This document shows, one piece after another, positions 1-15,200 of a stretch of 60,000 nucleotides of DNA (positions within the stretch are counted from its first letter, which is position 1; each line of letters opens with the position of its first letter). The notes beneath the pieces are model-generated. The model was not told where the DNA came from. It ran no database searches and worked only from the letters and a program-made list of their open reading frames with translations. The translations under genes were made by a program, and so were the position numbers. The stretch covers positions 215,001 to 275,000 of the forward strand of contig JACVTC010000095.1 in the NCBI GenBank assembly GCA_016946835.1. Direction: 5' to 3'. Origin of the DNA: Neocallimastix lanati (nom. inval.). Its lineage: Eukaryota; Neocallimastigomycota; Neocallimastigomycetes; Neocallimastigales; Neocallimastigaceae.

Positions 1-2863
<2,863 letters not shown>

Positions 2864-3086
2864 AAAAAAATAAAATAAATAAAGAAAAAAAAATTTTAGA
2901 GTTTTTTGAATAAATGATTTAAAAATTTTTTTAATAATAATAATAAAAAATAGATACTACTTACTTTTGATAAAATAAAAAATTTTTATGTATAAAACTA
3001 AATAATTATTAACTGAAAAAAAAAATAAATAAACAAATAAATAAATAAATAAAAATAAAATACAAATAAAAATAAAAAAAAAAAAA

Positions 3087-3128
<42 letters not shown>

Positions 3129-3320
3129 ATGATGATGATGATATTAACAAAAAATATATATATTTTGTTAAAAAAAAAATTAAAATTATTACTCTTGAAT
3201 AGTTTTGTGTCATTAAAAATATTAAAGTAGAATAAATATAAAAATATATAATATATTTAATAAATTCTTAATTGTCTATCTTTTTAACATTTTTAATTAT
3301 AATATTAAAACCAAAATCAA
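2864..3320. other. AT-rich spacer downstream of TRR1
   Basis: This is the 3' flank of the thioredoxin reductase gene. It holds A-rich and (TA)n tracts, with a TA dinucleotide run at about 3087-3123. No coding or RNA signal was seen. Confidence 0.6.
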
Positions 3321-3398
3321 AACCAAAAAAAAAAAAAAAAAATCCATTAATATCATTAATATGATATTAATGGATTTTTTTTTTTTTTTTTTTTGGTT
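3321..3398. repeat. Perfect long palindrome with poly-A/poly-T arms
   Basis: The left arm is AACC, 18 A, then TCCATTAATATCAT (3321-3356). The loop is TAAT (3357-3360). The right arm is ATGATATTAATGGA, 20 T, then GGTT (3361-3398). The arms are exact reverse complements apart from two extra T, giving a stem of about 36 bp. The palindrome abuts the LINE-tail remnant starting at 3396. It could form a cruciform in DNA or a hairpin in RNA. Confidence 0.9.
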
Positions 3399-3572
3399 AC
3401 TGCGGCTCTTCTTCAATCGATTATACCTATTGCTATTGGCCAGCAATGGTTTTTGTTCAATAGGTTCAAATCGAATCATACTACTACTACCAAGAGCGTC
3501 AATGCTGAAGAAACAGTAAGACAGGCCAGCAGGGCTAGCGCAACTAATGAAGATCATAATTTTGTATCTTAA
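3396..3572 (+). mobile_element. LINE 3'-end coding remnant (divergent subfamily)
   Basis: An open stretch of 58 codons ending in TAA at 3570-3572. It is clearly richer in G/C than its surroundings. It matches the C-terminal tail of the full-length LINE at 10904-15067 in layout: a hydrophobic IIPIAIG segment (LINE: AIPIISS) followed by a TKSVNAEE block (LINE: TKSVDVVL). The 12 bases ACCAAGAGCGTC at 3489-3500 are identical to the LINE. No start codon or upstream LINE body is present, so it is a 5'-truncated insertion or relic. It differs enough from the full-length copy to represent another subfamily. No clear poly-A tail or target-site duplication was found. Confidence 0.75.
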
Positions 3573-3682
3573 AATTATGATTAACATTGTGAAGTCAAAA
3601 TTAATTATTATACTACAGTATAATAATGCCCTTGTGAAGTCTTACAGATATTAATTAAATGAAACTAGAATATTTTATACCT

Positions 3683-4063
3683 TTATTTTATTTTATTTTA
3701 TTTTATTTATTTTATTTTATTTTATTTTATTTTATTTTATTTTATTTTATTTTATTTTATTTTATTTTATTTTATTTTATTTTATTTTATTTTATTTTAT
3801 TTTATTTTATTTTATTTTATTTTATTTTATTTTATTTTATTTTATTTTATTTTATTTTATTTTATTTTATTTTATTTTATTTTATTTTATTTTATTTTAT
3901 TTTATTTTATTTTATTTTATTTTATTTTATTTTATTTTATTTTATTTTATTTTATTTTATTTTATTTTATTTTATTTTATTTTATTTTATTTTATTTTAT
4001 TTTATTTTATTTTATTTTATTTTATTTTATTTTATTTTATTTTATTTTATTTTATTTTATTTT
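3683..4063. repeat. (TTTTA)n pentanucleotide microsatellite
   Basis: About 76 nearly perfect copies of a TTTTA unit, with one ATTT interruption near 3707. It follows the LINE-tail remnant by about 110 bp. Its length suggests instability. The Phe/Tyr/Ile/Leu reading frame across it is an artefact. Confidence 0.95.
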
Positions 4064-4139
4064 GTGTTTTTTTTTTTTTTTTTTATTACATGTATTTTTT
4101 CAAATATATAATTAATAAAGATGAAACAAGTTTGCTGCC

Positions 4140-4179
<40 letters not shown>

Positions 4180-4352
4180 AATATGATACATAATTATACA
4201 AAAAAAAAAAAAAATTGAAATCAAGAACAAAATAAAATATATATTTTTTATTTTAAAATTTTATTTTTGTTAAAAAAAACATTACAAATTAAAAAAAAAA
4301 TATATATATATTACAATTAGAATATAATTATAATCAAATTTATAATAATAAA

Positions 4353-4499
4353 ATGTATAAAGAGATGCTATTAAATAATTTATTTTAAATAATATGTATA
4401 ATAAGAAATAAAATAAAGATACTATTAAATAATTTATTTCAAATAATATGTATAATAAGAAATAAATAGAGATGCTATTAAATAATTTATTTCAAATAG
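4353..4499. repeat. Tandem repeat, 41-54-bp unit, about 2.7 copies
   Basis: Successive units begin at 4353, 4394 and 4448. Each contains ATGTATAA, then (G)ATGCTATTAAATAATTTATTT or a close variant. The copies are near-identical, which indicates recent slippage or duplication. Confidence 0.8.
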
Positions 4500-5589
4500 G
4501 ACTTTTTTTGTTTTTGTTTTTGTTTTTCAATATTAAAATTGTCAAATAAAGTAAACCTTTTAGAATGAAATATACCAGGGATAATTTCAATATTAAATAA
4601 AATTTTAATATAATAAATTAATTATTAATTTTATTAATTAATAATATTAAAATTATTCCACTTTATTGACCTATAACATTGCACGTTATTAATATTGTCA
4701 AGGATTAGAATAATTTATTTATTATGTATTATTTATTATTTATTATTTATTAGGAATAATTTATCTAATATGAAATTTGTAATAAGCTTAAAGTTAATAT
4801 TTAAAGTCAATTAAACCTTTGTTTCGGAAAATATTTTTAAAGTTAAAATAAAATTTAATAAAAAAAAAATTTTTTTTTCCTATAAGAAATTAAAATAAAT
4901 AAATTATTAAAACTACAAGTATAAATAAAATATTTCATAATATTATTTAATCCTTATTTCCTATAACAATCAATTATCAATACTAACTTAATGAGCTAAT
5001 AATTGTAGTTACTGAAAAAACTTATATTAGATAGAAGAAAAAAAAAATGAAGTTAGTACATATTTATATTTATGTTTATATTCATATTCACAATTATATT
5101 TATATTTATATAATAAAAGTTTTCATTATTTTAACATTATTAAAATTCTAAGTCTGAATGGGTATTATTATCATTATCAATCTTAAAAAGATAACCTTTT
5201 GAAATTTCAATATCATATTAAAAATAACTTGATAAATAGAATCATTTATCATTTATTTCTTCATATCATTAAAAATTAACTCTTAAACGCGTGAATTAAA
5301 GAAATGCACATGGAAAAAATTAAAAACTTTAAAATAAATTAAAATTATTTATAAGAATTATTTATATACAGTGGTTTAATTATAACACATCATTTATTTA
5401 TTTACTTTATTTTATTGATTAATTTGAAATATACATTTATATATTAAATTAGTAAATAACCATTACCATAACCATAATCAACCATCAACTAATAAATAAT
5501 AAATACTGAAAAAAAAAAAGTATTATTTAATGTACCTTTTTTCATGTAATAAATATATATGATCCAAATAAACTTAACTATTTCATTTT

Positions 5590-5680
5590 AAAATAAATTA
5601 TTGAAAAAATAAATTTATTATTTTATTTTATAATAAATTATTAAAAAAAATAAATTTATTATTTTATTTTATAATAATTT
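5590..5680. repeat. Direct tandem duplication, ~42-bp unit
   Basis: Two adjacent copies of an AAATAAATTATT...ATTATTTTATTTTAT unit that differ by a few bases. Confidence 0.7.
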
Positions 5681-5995
5681 TTTGATAAAATAAAATAATT
5701 AAACTATAGAATTTTTATATTTAAAGTTCTTTTTATATTTATTAATTTTAACTTTTATTTTTTTATTCATTTTTATATTTTTTATTCATTTTTATAATTT
5801 TTTTTTTTATTTCATTGTTATTGTTATTTACTTTAATATTGAATAATATTAATGATAACGTACTAATATATTTACTTAAAAAATTCCTCTATCAAATTAC
5901 ATTTTTTATTAAAAATTATTAATAGAATTTTAAGGGTCAGATGTAACTTTTAACATTTTTTAAAAAAAAGAAAGTTTTATTTATTTAAATTGTTC

Positions 5996-6027
<32 letters not shown>

Positions 6028-7586
6028 TTTATATATTATTATTTTTTTTTTAAATTTATTTTATTTTATTTTTTTTAAAAAAAAATATAAAGACAATAAA
6101 AGAGTTTTTATATTTATTAATATTTCCATTTTTATAATTAATTACTTTAAAATCTTTATTTTCAGATATTTAATATATAATATTTAATATTCAAAATTTT
6201 ATTATTTATTATTCATTATTATTTATTATTATTTATTATTTATTATTATTTATTATTTATTATTTAATTATTTATTTATTATTTGTTATTTATTATTTAA
6301 TTATTTATTATTTATTATTTATTATTCAATTATTTATTATTTATTATTTATTATTTATTATTTATTATTATTTATTATTTATTATTTATTGTTTATTATT
6401 TATTATTTTATTATTTTATTATTTTATTATTTATTATTTATTATTTATTATTTAATTATTTAATTATTTAATTATTTATTATTTAATATTTATTATTTAT
6501 AATATATAATAATTATCACTTCATTTATTTATATTATAAGATTCTTAAAAAATTTAAATTAAAATCAATAGAAAGAATTAATCAATGAATGAATATACAA
6601 ATAATTAAATAACAAAATAATTATTTAATAAATAAAAGAGTTTAATTCTTTATTTTTTTAATTAATAGATAAATTTAATTATTTAAATCTGTAATAATAT
6701 AATATAAATTTCTCTCTATATGAATTTAATGATTATAATATTAATATAAATATTATTCATAAATAAAATTAATATATAAAAAATATAAATATATCTAATA
6801 TAATATTAATATAATTAATGTTTGTAATAAAATTCATTAATATTAAAAAATTTTTTTTAATTAATAGTTTATATTACTTTTAATTATTTTATTTGATTAT
6901 TAATAAAATTGAAATAAAAAACAAATTAAAAAAAATTATTTTTAAATTCAGAAAGTTTGTAATATGAATTTCTATTAAATGAATCAACATTCAATATATT
7001 ATAATATATGTATTCATTAAATTATTATATTATTTATGATTAAAGTATTTAAAGTAATACAACTCAATAAAATAAATAAAAAATTTTTTTTTGTATTGTA
7101 ATGTTGATAATTATCATTAATGTATAATCATTAATGTAATTATTATGTATATTGATAATATATAGGCATATATTTTCATTATATTTAAATTATATGTCAA
7201 AACGTTGTACGTAATTGTATTTTTATGATTAAGATTGATTTAATGTAGAATAAATTTTTGTAATAATTAGAGAGAATGATGTAATTCTAATAACTATAAT
7301 TCAATTCTGATTCAATTCATTAATATAATTATAATAATAATTAAATATTAATTGAATAATATATTTTTATATATTTAATAATAAACAAAAAAAATTTTTT
7401 TTTGTTATCTTTTCAATTTCATATAAAATGAAATAAATTTCCTTTAAATTTTATTTTTTTCTTTATATTAAATTTTTTTATAGAAATTTATATTTATATT
7501 TCTTTATAAAGAGTTCACCATAATTAGAACTTCTTTTTAATCATAATATATTTTTAAACTTTTAAAACAAGAAAAACTTAGTCAAA

Positions 7587-9210
<1,624 letters not shown>

Positions 9211-9814
9211 GCACCTTAAAATATTTTTAATAAGGTTTATTGAAAAAAGTATTTTATTTTTTTTCAAATAGACCTTCCCAAATTATTATTGAAGTACTAA
9301 TAATAATTTAGGAGAAAAGAAAGTAAATAAACGAACGAACCTTAAAAAAAAGGAATTAAAAAAAAAAAGAAAAATTAAAAAGAAATTTTACAAAGAAAAA
9401 AAAAACATACTTTAAAAAGGGTTAAATTACATTGTGTAAATTAAAAGTAAAAAAAATAAAAATAGAAAAATAAAAATAAAAAAAAAAAATAAAATAAAAA
9501 TAAAAAAATAAGTTAGGTCTTTATTTATTGATAGTGAATTATAATTAAAGTGTTGTGTATATATGAAGTGAAATGAATGGTGTATATAAAAATAATGAGA
9601 AATATAGGAAATAATTTATTATATATATAAATAATTACAAATTTAGTGAAACTTAAAAATATGAAGTTTGGAAGCGAAGTTTATTTGAATTTTCATTATT
9701 TATTGAGTATAGGGGTTAGAAAAGTAAGAATTAAACGGATGTAATGTAGCCTTCTAAAAATCAATAGTTAAAAGAATATTAGATATTTTTAAACGATGTT
9801 CAACTTCGTAGATT
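9211..9814. other. Tubulin 3' flank
   Basis: A/T-rich region with A-rich tracts at 9355-9510. A few G-containing segments near 9660-9760 have no recognisable coding frame. No RNA gene was seen. Confidence 0.55.
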
Positions 9815-10214
9815 ATTCCGTATTTTGTGGGATTGTGGAGTTTCTAACAAACGTAATACCATTAATTTGTCGATCTTTTAGTTTGATGATGAAATGGTAT
9901 TCCGTTGAATCTACCGTTACCAAGAGCGTCGACGTCGAAATGATAAGGCATGGATTTTCACCTCCAGATACAGATTCGATTGATAACACTAATACTGAAA
10001 TTATTACTCACAATAATGGACGTGGTGTTATTATCGAGGAATGGGAAAAGTTAGAGGCTATTGCTTCTAACGCACTCTTATAATTTTATAATATATAATA
10101 TTTTATTTCATGTATTTTATTTGTTATTTTTTCATTTAATTTCATGTAATTTTATTATTATTATAAATTAAATAAAGTTTTCTCTAAGTCTAAAAAAAAA
10201 AAAAAAAAAAAAAA
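9815..10214 (+). mobile_element. 5'-truncated LINE 3' end with poly-A tail
   Basis: The frame ending at 10083 (stop TAA at 10081-10083) encodes VEFLTNVIPLICRSF followed by TKSVDVEMIRHGF. This aligns with AEFLTNAIPIISSSF and TKSVDVVLIRHNE in the full-length LINE downstream. The nucleotide block ACCAAGAGCGTCGACGTCG at 9919-9937 is identical in both. A short 3' UTR with an AATAAAG signal (about 10171) ends in a poly-A run at 10192-10214. Homology begins near 9815; the ATG at 9796 lies outside it and is not taken as a real start. The remainder of the tail diverges from the neighbouring full element, so this is a related subfamily. No convincing target-site duplication was found. Confidence 0.82.
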
Positions 10215-10297
10215 ATTAATTAATAATTCTATATAATTTAATTATTAATTTTGTTTATAATGATTAGTAATATAAAGATTAAGTTAAAGATTTTATC

Positions 10298-10311
10298 TAT
10301 ATAAAATAATG
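10298..10311 (+). repeat. Target-site duplication, left copy (14 bp)
   Basis: TATATAAAATAATG at 10298-10311 is repeated exactly at 15254-15267, directly after the LINE poly-A tail. Together they fix the element ends. Confidence 0.85.
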
Positions 10312-10350
10312 CCCCAATGATGGAACCTAAGCTGTATGGTTTCTGAGGGG
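10312..10350 (+). other. Predicted hairpin at the LINE 5' terminus
   Basis: CCCC (10312-10315) can pair with GGGG (10347-10350), and inside it AACC (10324-10327) with GGTT (10338-10341), around a TAAGCTGTAT loop. It sits exactly at the first bases of the element as defined by the target-site duplication, in otherwise A/T-rich sequence. A role in the element RNA (promoter or translation) is inference. Confidence 0.55.
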
Positions 10351-10903
10351 ATTCAGCAATTAGTATAATAATAAAATCTTAATTATTTTTCAATCTTATA
10401 TGCAATTTCAATCTTTTTATATAAAACATAACTGTAGCTTTTTAAATCAATTATTCAATCAAAAGAATTTTTTACACTATACTACTAACAATATTGTTTT
10501 TGTTTTTTTCTTATATTTTTTAAATTTTTTCTATATTTTTTCTATACTTTTTATATATATATATACTTTTTTATCGTTATATATGTTATTTTATATCTCT
10601 ATATTAATTTTTTACTTTAGGTTTTTTTAATTTTCATATCCTTTTACAATATTTTAACATATAAAAAAAAAAAAATAAATTAAATTTACTATTTTACATT
10701 TTTTTATTGAATAAATAATTTTTCCACTAACATTGTTTTTTAAATATATCTTAGGAAATACAATTCATGTGAAACTATTAACTCTTATATTCAGTAAACT
10801 TAAATGTTAAATATTTTATATATAATTCTTTGGTATTTAATCCTTATAATCAATTCATTTTAAATAGAAATTAAGTCAGTTCTTTTCTCAACTAACTCTA
10901 AAC

Positions 10904-13900
10904 ATGGATGCTTCTAGTTCTGTTAACACTACTCCCTTCCATCGTGGTTTCTACTGCTTCGGAAATCATATGAATAATTATAGCCTTATTTTCATTCATG
11001 ACCTTAATTCTTGGTCCCCTAGAAAACTAATGGCACAAGTTATTAGTAAGATCCCTTACTACAATGAAATTATTCCATATGTTAAAAAACTTTTTTCTCC
11101 AAGGTATGGCTCATACTTCATTATTAGGGTTAATAAATACAAAAATGATCTCATCTTTTTCTATGTTTTAAATTTCTTAAGAGATGAAATTCCTGAAACA
11201 GCTAAAATTACCTGGTCCTTGTGTAATAAACTGAATCAAATGAACAAGTCGAGGAAATCTAAAAACATTGATGTTGAACTTAATCCTATGGCAAAAGATT
11301 TTTTCTCTAGCCATCTAAATTCAAATTCTTCTTTCTTTAATCTCTGTGTTAGTTGGAATATTAACGGTTGGAATACTGAAAAGCGAGATAGTATTTTGTA
11401 TCTCAACTCTACTTTTAAACCTATATGTATCTGTCTACAAGAAACTGGAAAAAGTAAATATCTACCAAAAGATGTTTCATCACCTTTAATTCCATATTAC
11501 AACTCAGTTTTCCTTAAAGCTAATCCTAAAACCCCTGGTATGAGAGGACTCTTTATTGGTGTTCATTCTTCGTGCTCTTTCTTCCAAGAACCGTTTTTAT
11601 ACAAATATATCATTTCAGTTAATATTACTTCTTTTTGGAATCAAAAATGTACTATTGGTAATATCTACTTCCCTCAAAGCAAATGGAAGGAAGCAAGACT
11701 AGTTGCTTTTGATGAACTCTCTCAATGGTTACGTTTTCACAATAGAAAAAATGTTCCGGCTGTCCTAGTTGGTGACTTTAACATGTCATTAAAGAAGATC
11801 AAAACATACATTTCAAATAATTTTCCTAATTGGTATATTGCTCCTTTATATGGTAATCAATTTACATATGCTAAAGGTACTAGATCATCTTGCATTGATC
11901 ATGTCATCTATAATGAGGCTTTGGCATCCCATATTAATAAAACCTCGGTTTGTACTTCGTTTTATGGTATTTCTGATCATAAACCTATTTTACTTTCTTG
12001 CAACAAAGTTCTCTCCGATGGTTTTATAAGGCCTACTAAAGTTTCTAAATGGTCAACTCATATTTGTAAAACAAAAAATTCAGATATTTTATCACATAAT
12101 TATTTTTCAATCCTAGAAAATGACCTTGATTCTCATTACAATTCGCTTACGGCTGATGAAATGGTAGAAAAATTTATCAATACAGCAAATAATATCGGTA
12201 AAGATATTAAGGCTTTTATTCCAACAAATTTAAAGGGCTCTGCTTTTCATTGTCCTTATTACATTAAAAAACTATCTCATGAAAAACATATCGCATTTCG
12301 GAATATTAAGCCTTACTTAAATTGTGAAAATGTTGATAATTACCTTGAACAATTTAATAAATATGAAAAACTTTGCAAATTAATCAAGAAAACTAAGAGT
12401 AAATTTCGTTCTGCTAGATTTAAGGCTAATATAGTAAAAATAGGTAATTATTTTTTGAATAAAGATTTCAAAAATGGTTGGAGATGTTTAAAAAAAATGG
12501 CTAAACCATCATATTCATCTACCTCCCTTACTTGCATTAAATCTAAGTTTGGTCAAGATATTATCTCTCCTTCAAAGCAATTAGATAGATGGGCTGAATA
12601 TTATAAAGATCTTGCTTCGGATCCCTCAGGTCACAGCCTTAATCGTAATTACTGGAATCATGCTTTAAGGAATATTAGTCTTAGATCCACTACCTGGAAT
12701 ATAAATGGTCCTATTACGATTGAAGATATTAAAAAAACTATTTCATCGATGAAAAATAACAAAGCACCCGGCCCCGATGGTATTCCGATTGAATTCTACA
12801 AAGCTCTTTTTTGTAACGAAGAATTACTAGAATCACATCCTGCTGCTGGAAAGTGTCTAAAATTGATATTTAATAAAATATGGAATGGGTCATTTCCTAA
12901 AAAATGGAACTCAGCTTCTATTGTATCAATTCCTAAGAAGGGTGACCTATCAGATTGTAGTAATTATCGAGGTATTTCTCTCATTAACGTTGGACTAAAA
13001 ATCATTTCAAAAATTATAACAGATAGAATATCTACTTACGCACTCTCACACAATTTCATTAGACCTGAACAATTTGGATTTCGCAACCGCGAAGAATGCA
13101 TTAGTTTATTCATTTCCGTTAGAGAAATTTGTCAAAGAAGAAAATTCCAAGGAAAATTCACATATTTAGCTTTTTTAGATCTTAAAAAAGCTTATGATTC
13201 AGTTCCTATTTTTAACATTCTTACTAAATTATATCACTATGGAGTACGCGGTAAATGTTTTGATTTTCTTTGTAATTTATATACTTCATCTAAAGCACGT
13301 GCTCGATTTGCTTCAATGTTATCAAATGAATTTCCTATTAAAAGAGGTGTTCGTCAAGGTTGTCCTTTATCTCCAATCTTATTCAATTTATTCATCAATG
13401 ATATACTAAATGACTGTGAAAAGTATGGTGTTAATGTTGGAAGAAAAAAGTGTTGTGGTGGACTCTTTGCTGATGATGTTGTTCTCATTGCTCCAAGTGC
13501 AAAAAATTTAGAAAAATTATTAAAAAAGGTACATAAATGGGCTAATTTAAATGAAATGACTTTTGGTATTGAAAAGTGTGCAACTATGGTTATAAAACCA
13601 ATGAACTTCCAACCTCCTCCAAACTATAGTGATCCAACCTTCTATTTAGGAAAGAATGATATTCCTAAAGTTTCTAGTTATGTCTATCTTGGTATTCCTT
13701 TTTCAGATGATCTCCTACTAGAACACATTATATCTCACATGCATTTTAAAGTTAGAAAATCCCTTCTTTCATTTACACGTTTCTTTTCAAATAAACTTAT
13801 TCCTATTGTATACAAGAAAAAAGTTCTTCAATCCTTTGTTATTAGTAAAGTAATTTATTATTCTCCTTTACTTGGTTCAAACAAATCTAGAACGGCTAGA

Positions 13901-15067
13901 ATTCAAACATTAATTAATACTGGTCTATTTTGGTGTATCGGTTCCTTCTCTAAAAATGGTAAAACAAATACAGAAAACAATGACTATATTAGACATAATT
14001 CAACAATGAGTACTTATGCTTTATCTCGAGATCTAAGCATCCCTCCTATTGCTGGTATCTGCGCAGCCTTACAGATTAAATCATTTGCAAAATGGAGTAA
14101 ATCAAACTGTATCATAAAGGATCTTATTAAATCTATTCCCAAAATGCCTTATTATTCCTGGACTAAAGAATCTAGAACACTATATAAAAAAATCAAAAAA
14201 TATAAATGTGTAAAATATGACGATATTATAGAACGTTACTGGAAATCAGTTTCCAGATTTCAAGGTATTAAAGGTCAAAACTACGATAGTAACAAGTTCT
14301 CAAACAATAAAGCTATAATAATGCTTAGCTTAAAATATCCCCAATTCAACTTAGGATTTTCGTGGATTATACGTTTACGCTGTGGTTATAAATACAATAC
14401 TACTATTGCTATTAGAATGGGTAGAGTTTCAGAAGATTGTCCAAAGTCCTGCCCATGTTGTGGTGAAGGTAATCAATCTTTTGAACATTGGATTTTTAAA
14501 TGCGATGCTCTTGCATCTTTTAGATGGAATTCTTTAAATTTCATCGATGATCTCTATGTTTTATTCCTTAGGAAGATTAGAGCGTTTAATCCTCTTTCTT
14601 CCTATGACTCTATTTCTGATTTTGAAGATTATATCAATCATTATATATACTTGTTCCTTCTTGGTGGGACTTTAGTTTTAAATGAACTACATTTCGATAG
14701 TGGGGAACAGAGACATTTAAATGAACTACTTTTCAAAGGTTCATCTGAGTCACCTGTTCCAAAAATTGTGGGCTTGGCGGAATTCTTAACAAATGCAATA
14801 CCTATCATAAGTAGTTCGTTTGAGCTATTATTTGATAGGTATTGCAAAATATCAAACTTAACCAAGAGCGTCGACGTCGTACTGATAAGGCATAATGAAA
14901 ATACAGGATTATCATCTATTACTACGAAGGGTGATTCTCGCCCTAGTAGCTCAATAAATGATGAATCCGGGGAGAGTTTAGTGGACACCACACTATCTAT
15001 TTTAAGGATGTTACTTCTAAATTTTATTTCTTTTTTATTTGATAGGAAGGGTAAAATTCCCGCATAG
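10904..15067 (+). CDS. LINE polyprotein: APE endonuclease and reverse transcriptase
   Basis: Protein of 1387 aa that nicks target DNA and reverse-transcribes its own RNA. Order of domains: an N-terminal ~145-aa region with no recognised domain; an endonuclease/exonuclease/phosphatase domain at about 148-365 with SWNINGWN, LQET, VGDFNM, IDHVIYN and SDHKP all present; reverse transcriptase at about 600-900 with APGPDGIP (~620), LDLKKAYDS (~755), RQGCPLSP (~814) and catalytic FADD (~854); a C-terminal zinc knuckle C-x2-C-x8-H-x4-C at about 1182-1200; and a ~140-aa tail that recurs in the truncated copies. No RNase H motif was seen. All catalytic residues appear intact and there is no frameshift or stop. 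The first ATG in frame is used as start. The N-terminal region may replace an ORF1 function, but that is inference. Confidence 0.95.
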   Translation: MDASSSVNTTPFHRGFYCFGNHMNNYSLIFIHDLNSWSPRKLMAQVISKIPYYNEIIPYVKKLFSPRYGSYFIIRVNKYKNDLIFFYVLNFLRDEIPETAKITWSLCNKLNQMNKSRKSKNIDVELNPMAKDFFSSHLNSNSSFFNLCVSWNINGWNTEKRDSILYLNSTFKPICICLQETGKSKYLPKDVSSPLIPYYNSVFLKANPKTPGMRGLFIGVHSSCSFFQEPFLYKYIISVNITSFWNQKCTIGNIYFPQSKWKEARLVAFDELSQWLRFHNRKNVPAVLVGDFNMSLKKIKTYISNNFPNWYIAPLYGNQFTYAKGTRSSCIDHVIYNEALASHINKTSVCTSFYGISDHKPILLSCNKVLSDGFIRPTKVSKWSTHICKTKNSDILSHNYFSILENDLDSHYNSLTADEMVEKFINTANNIGKDIKAFIPTNLKGSAFHCPYYIKKLSHEKHIAFRNIKPYLNCENVDNYLEQFNKYEKLCKLIKKTKSKFRSARFKANIVKIGNYFLNKDFKNGWRCLKKMAKPSYSSTSLTCIKSKFGQDIISPSKQLDRWAEYYKDLASDPSGHSLNRNYWNHALRNISLRSTTWNINGPITIEDIKKTISSMKNNKAPGPDGIPIEFYKALFCNEELLESHPAAGKCLKLIFNKIWNGSFPKKWNSASIVSIPKKGDLSDCSNYRGISLINVGLKIISKIITDRISTYALSHNFIRPEQFGFRNREECISLFISVREICQRRKFQGKFTYLAFLDLKKAYDSVPIFNILTKLYHYGVRGKCFDFLCNLYTSSKARARFASMLSNEFPIKRGVRQGCPLSPILFNLFINDILNDCEKYGVNVGRKKCCGGLFADDVVLIAPSAKNLEKLLKKVHKWANLNEMTFGIEKCATMVIKPMNFQPPPNYSDPTFYLGKNDIPKVSSYVYLGIPFSDDLLLEHIISHMHFKVRKSLLSFTRFFSNKLIPIVYKKKVLQSFVISKVIYYSPLLGSNKSRTARIQTLINTGLFWCIGSFSKNGKTNTENNDYIRHNSTMSTYALSRDLSIPPIAGICAALQIKSFAKWSKSNCIIKDLIKSIPKMPYYSWTKESRTLYKKIKKYKCVKYDDIIERYWKSVSRFQGIKGQNYDSNKFSNNKAIIMLSLKYPQFNLGFSWIIRLRCGYKYNTTIAIRMGRVSEDCPKSCPCCGEGNQSFEHWIFKCDALASFRWNSLNFIDDLYVLFLRKIRAFNPLSSYDSISDFEDYINHYIYLFLLGGTLVLNELHFDSGEQRHLNELLFKGSSESPVPKIVGLAEFLTNAIPIISSSFELLFDRYCKISNLTKSVDVVLIRHNENTGLSSITTKGDSRPSSSINDESGESLVDTTLSILRMLLLNFISFLFDRKGKIPA
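14861..14894 (+). other. Conserved G/C-rich block in the LINE tail coding region
   Basis: ACCAAGAGCGTCGACGTCG starts here and is followed by a near-conserved TGATAAGGCAT. The first 12 bases also occur at 3489-3500 and the first 19 at 9919-9937, while flanking codons have diverged. This suggests constraint at the RNA or DNA level as well as on the protein. Confidence 0.6.
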
Positions 15068-15200
15068 TACAACTTGCCGAAATACATAGTATTTTCGAGT
15101 TTTTTATTTTTTATTTTTTATTTTTTAATTTTTTATTTTTAATTTCTAATGTACTTTTCACCTACATGTATTTTTTAAAATAAAATTTAATAAAGTTTTT

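Larger units (their letters stand above)
4085..7586. other. 3.5-kb AT-rich desert with tandem duplications
   Basis: No gene was found on either strand. Contents seen: poly-A at about 4142-4175; a 41-54-bp unit repeated about 2.7 times (4353-4499); a ~42-bp direct duplication (5590-5680); and a long TTATTTATTA-type simple-sequence block (about 6190-6505). The last few hundred bases before 7587 presumably hold the alpha-tubulin promoter, but no element stands out. Confidence 0.6.

Noticed and set aside
3659-4111. 150-codon frame of Phe/Tyr/Ile/Leu repeats
   Set aside because: It is a translation of the TTTTA microsatellite with no conserved domain.
9796-10083. Independent small gene starting at ATG 9796
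   Set aside because: The homologous part is a LINE C-terminal tail with poly-A. The ATG lies upstream of the homology and is probably fortuitous.
14641-15087. 148-codon minus-strand frame opposite the LINE tail
   Set aside because: Shadow of the sense coding frame; the sense frame carries the conserved motifs and recurs in other copies.
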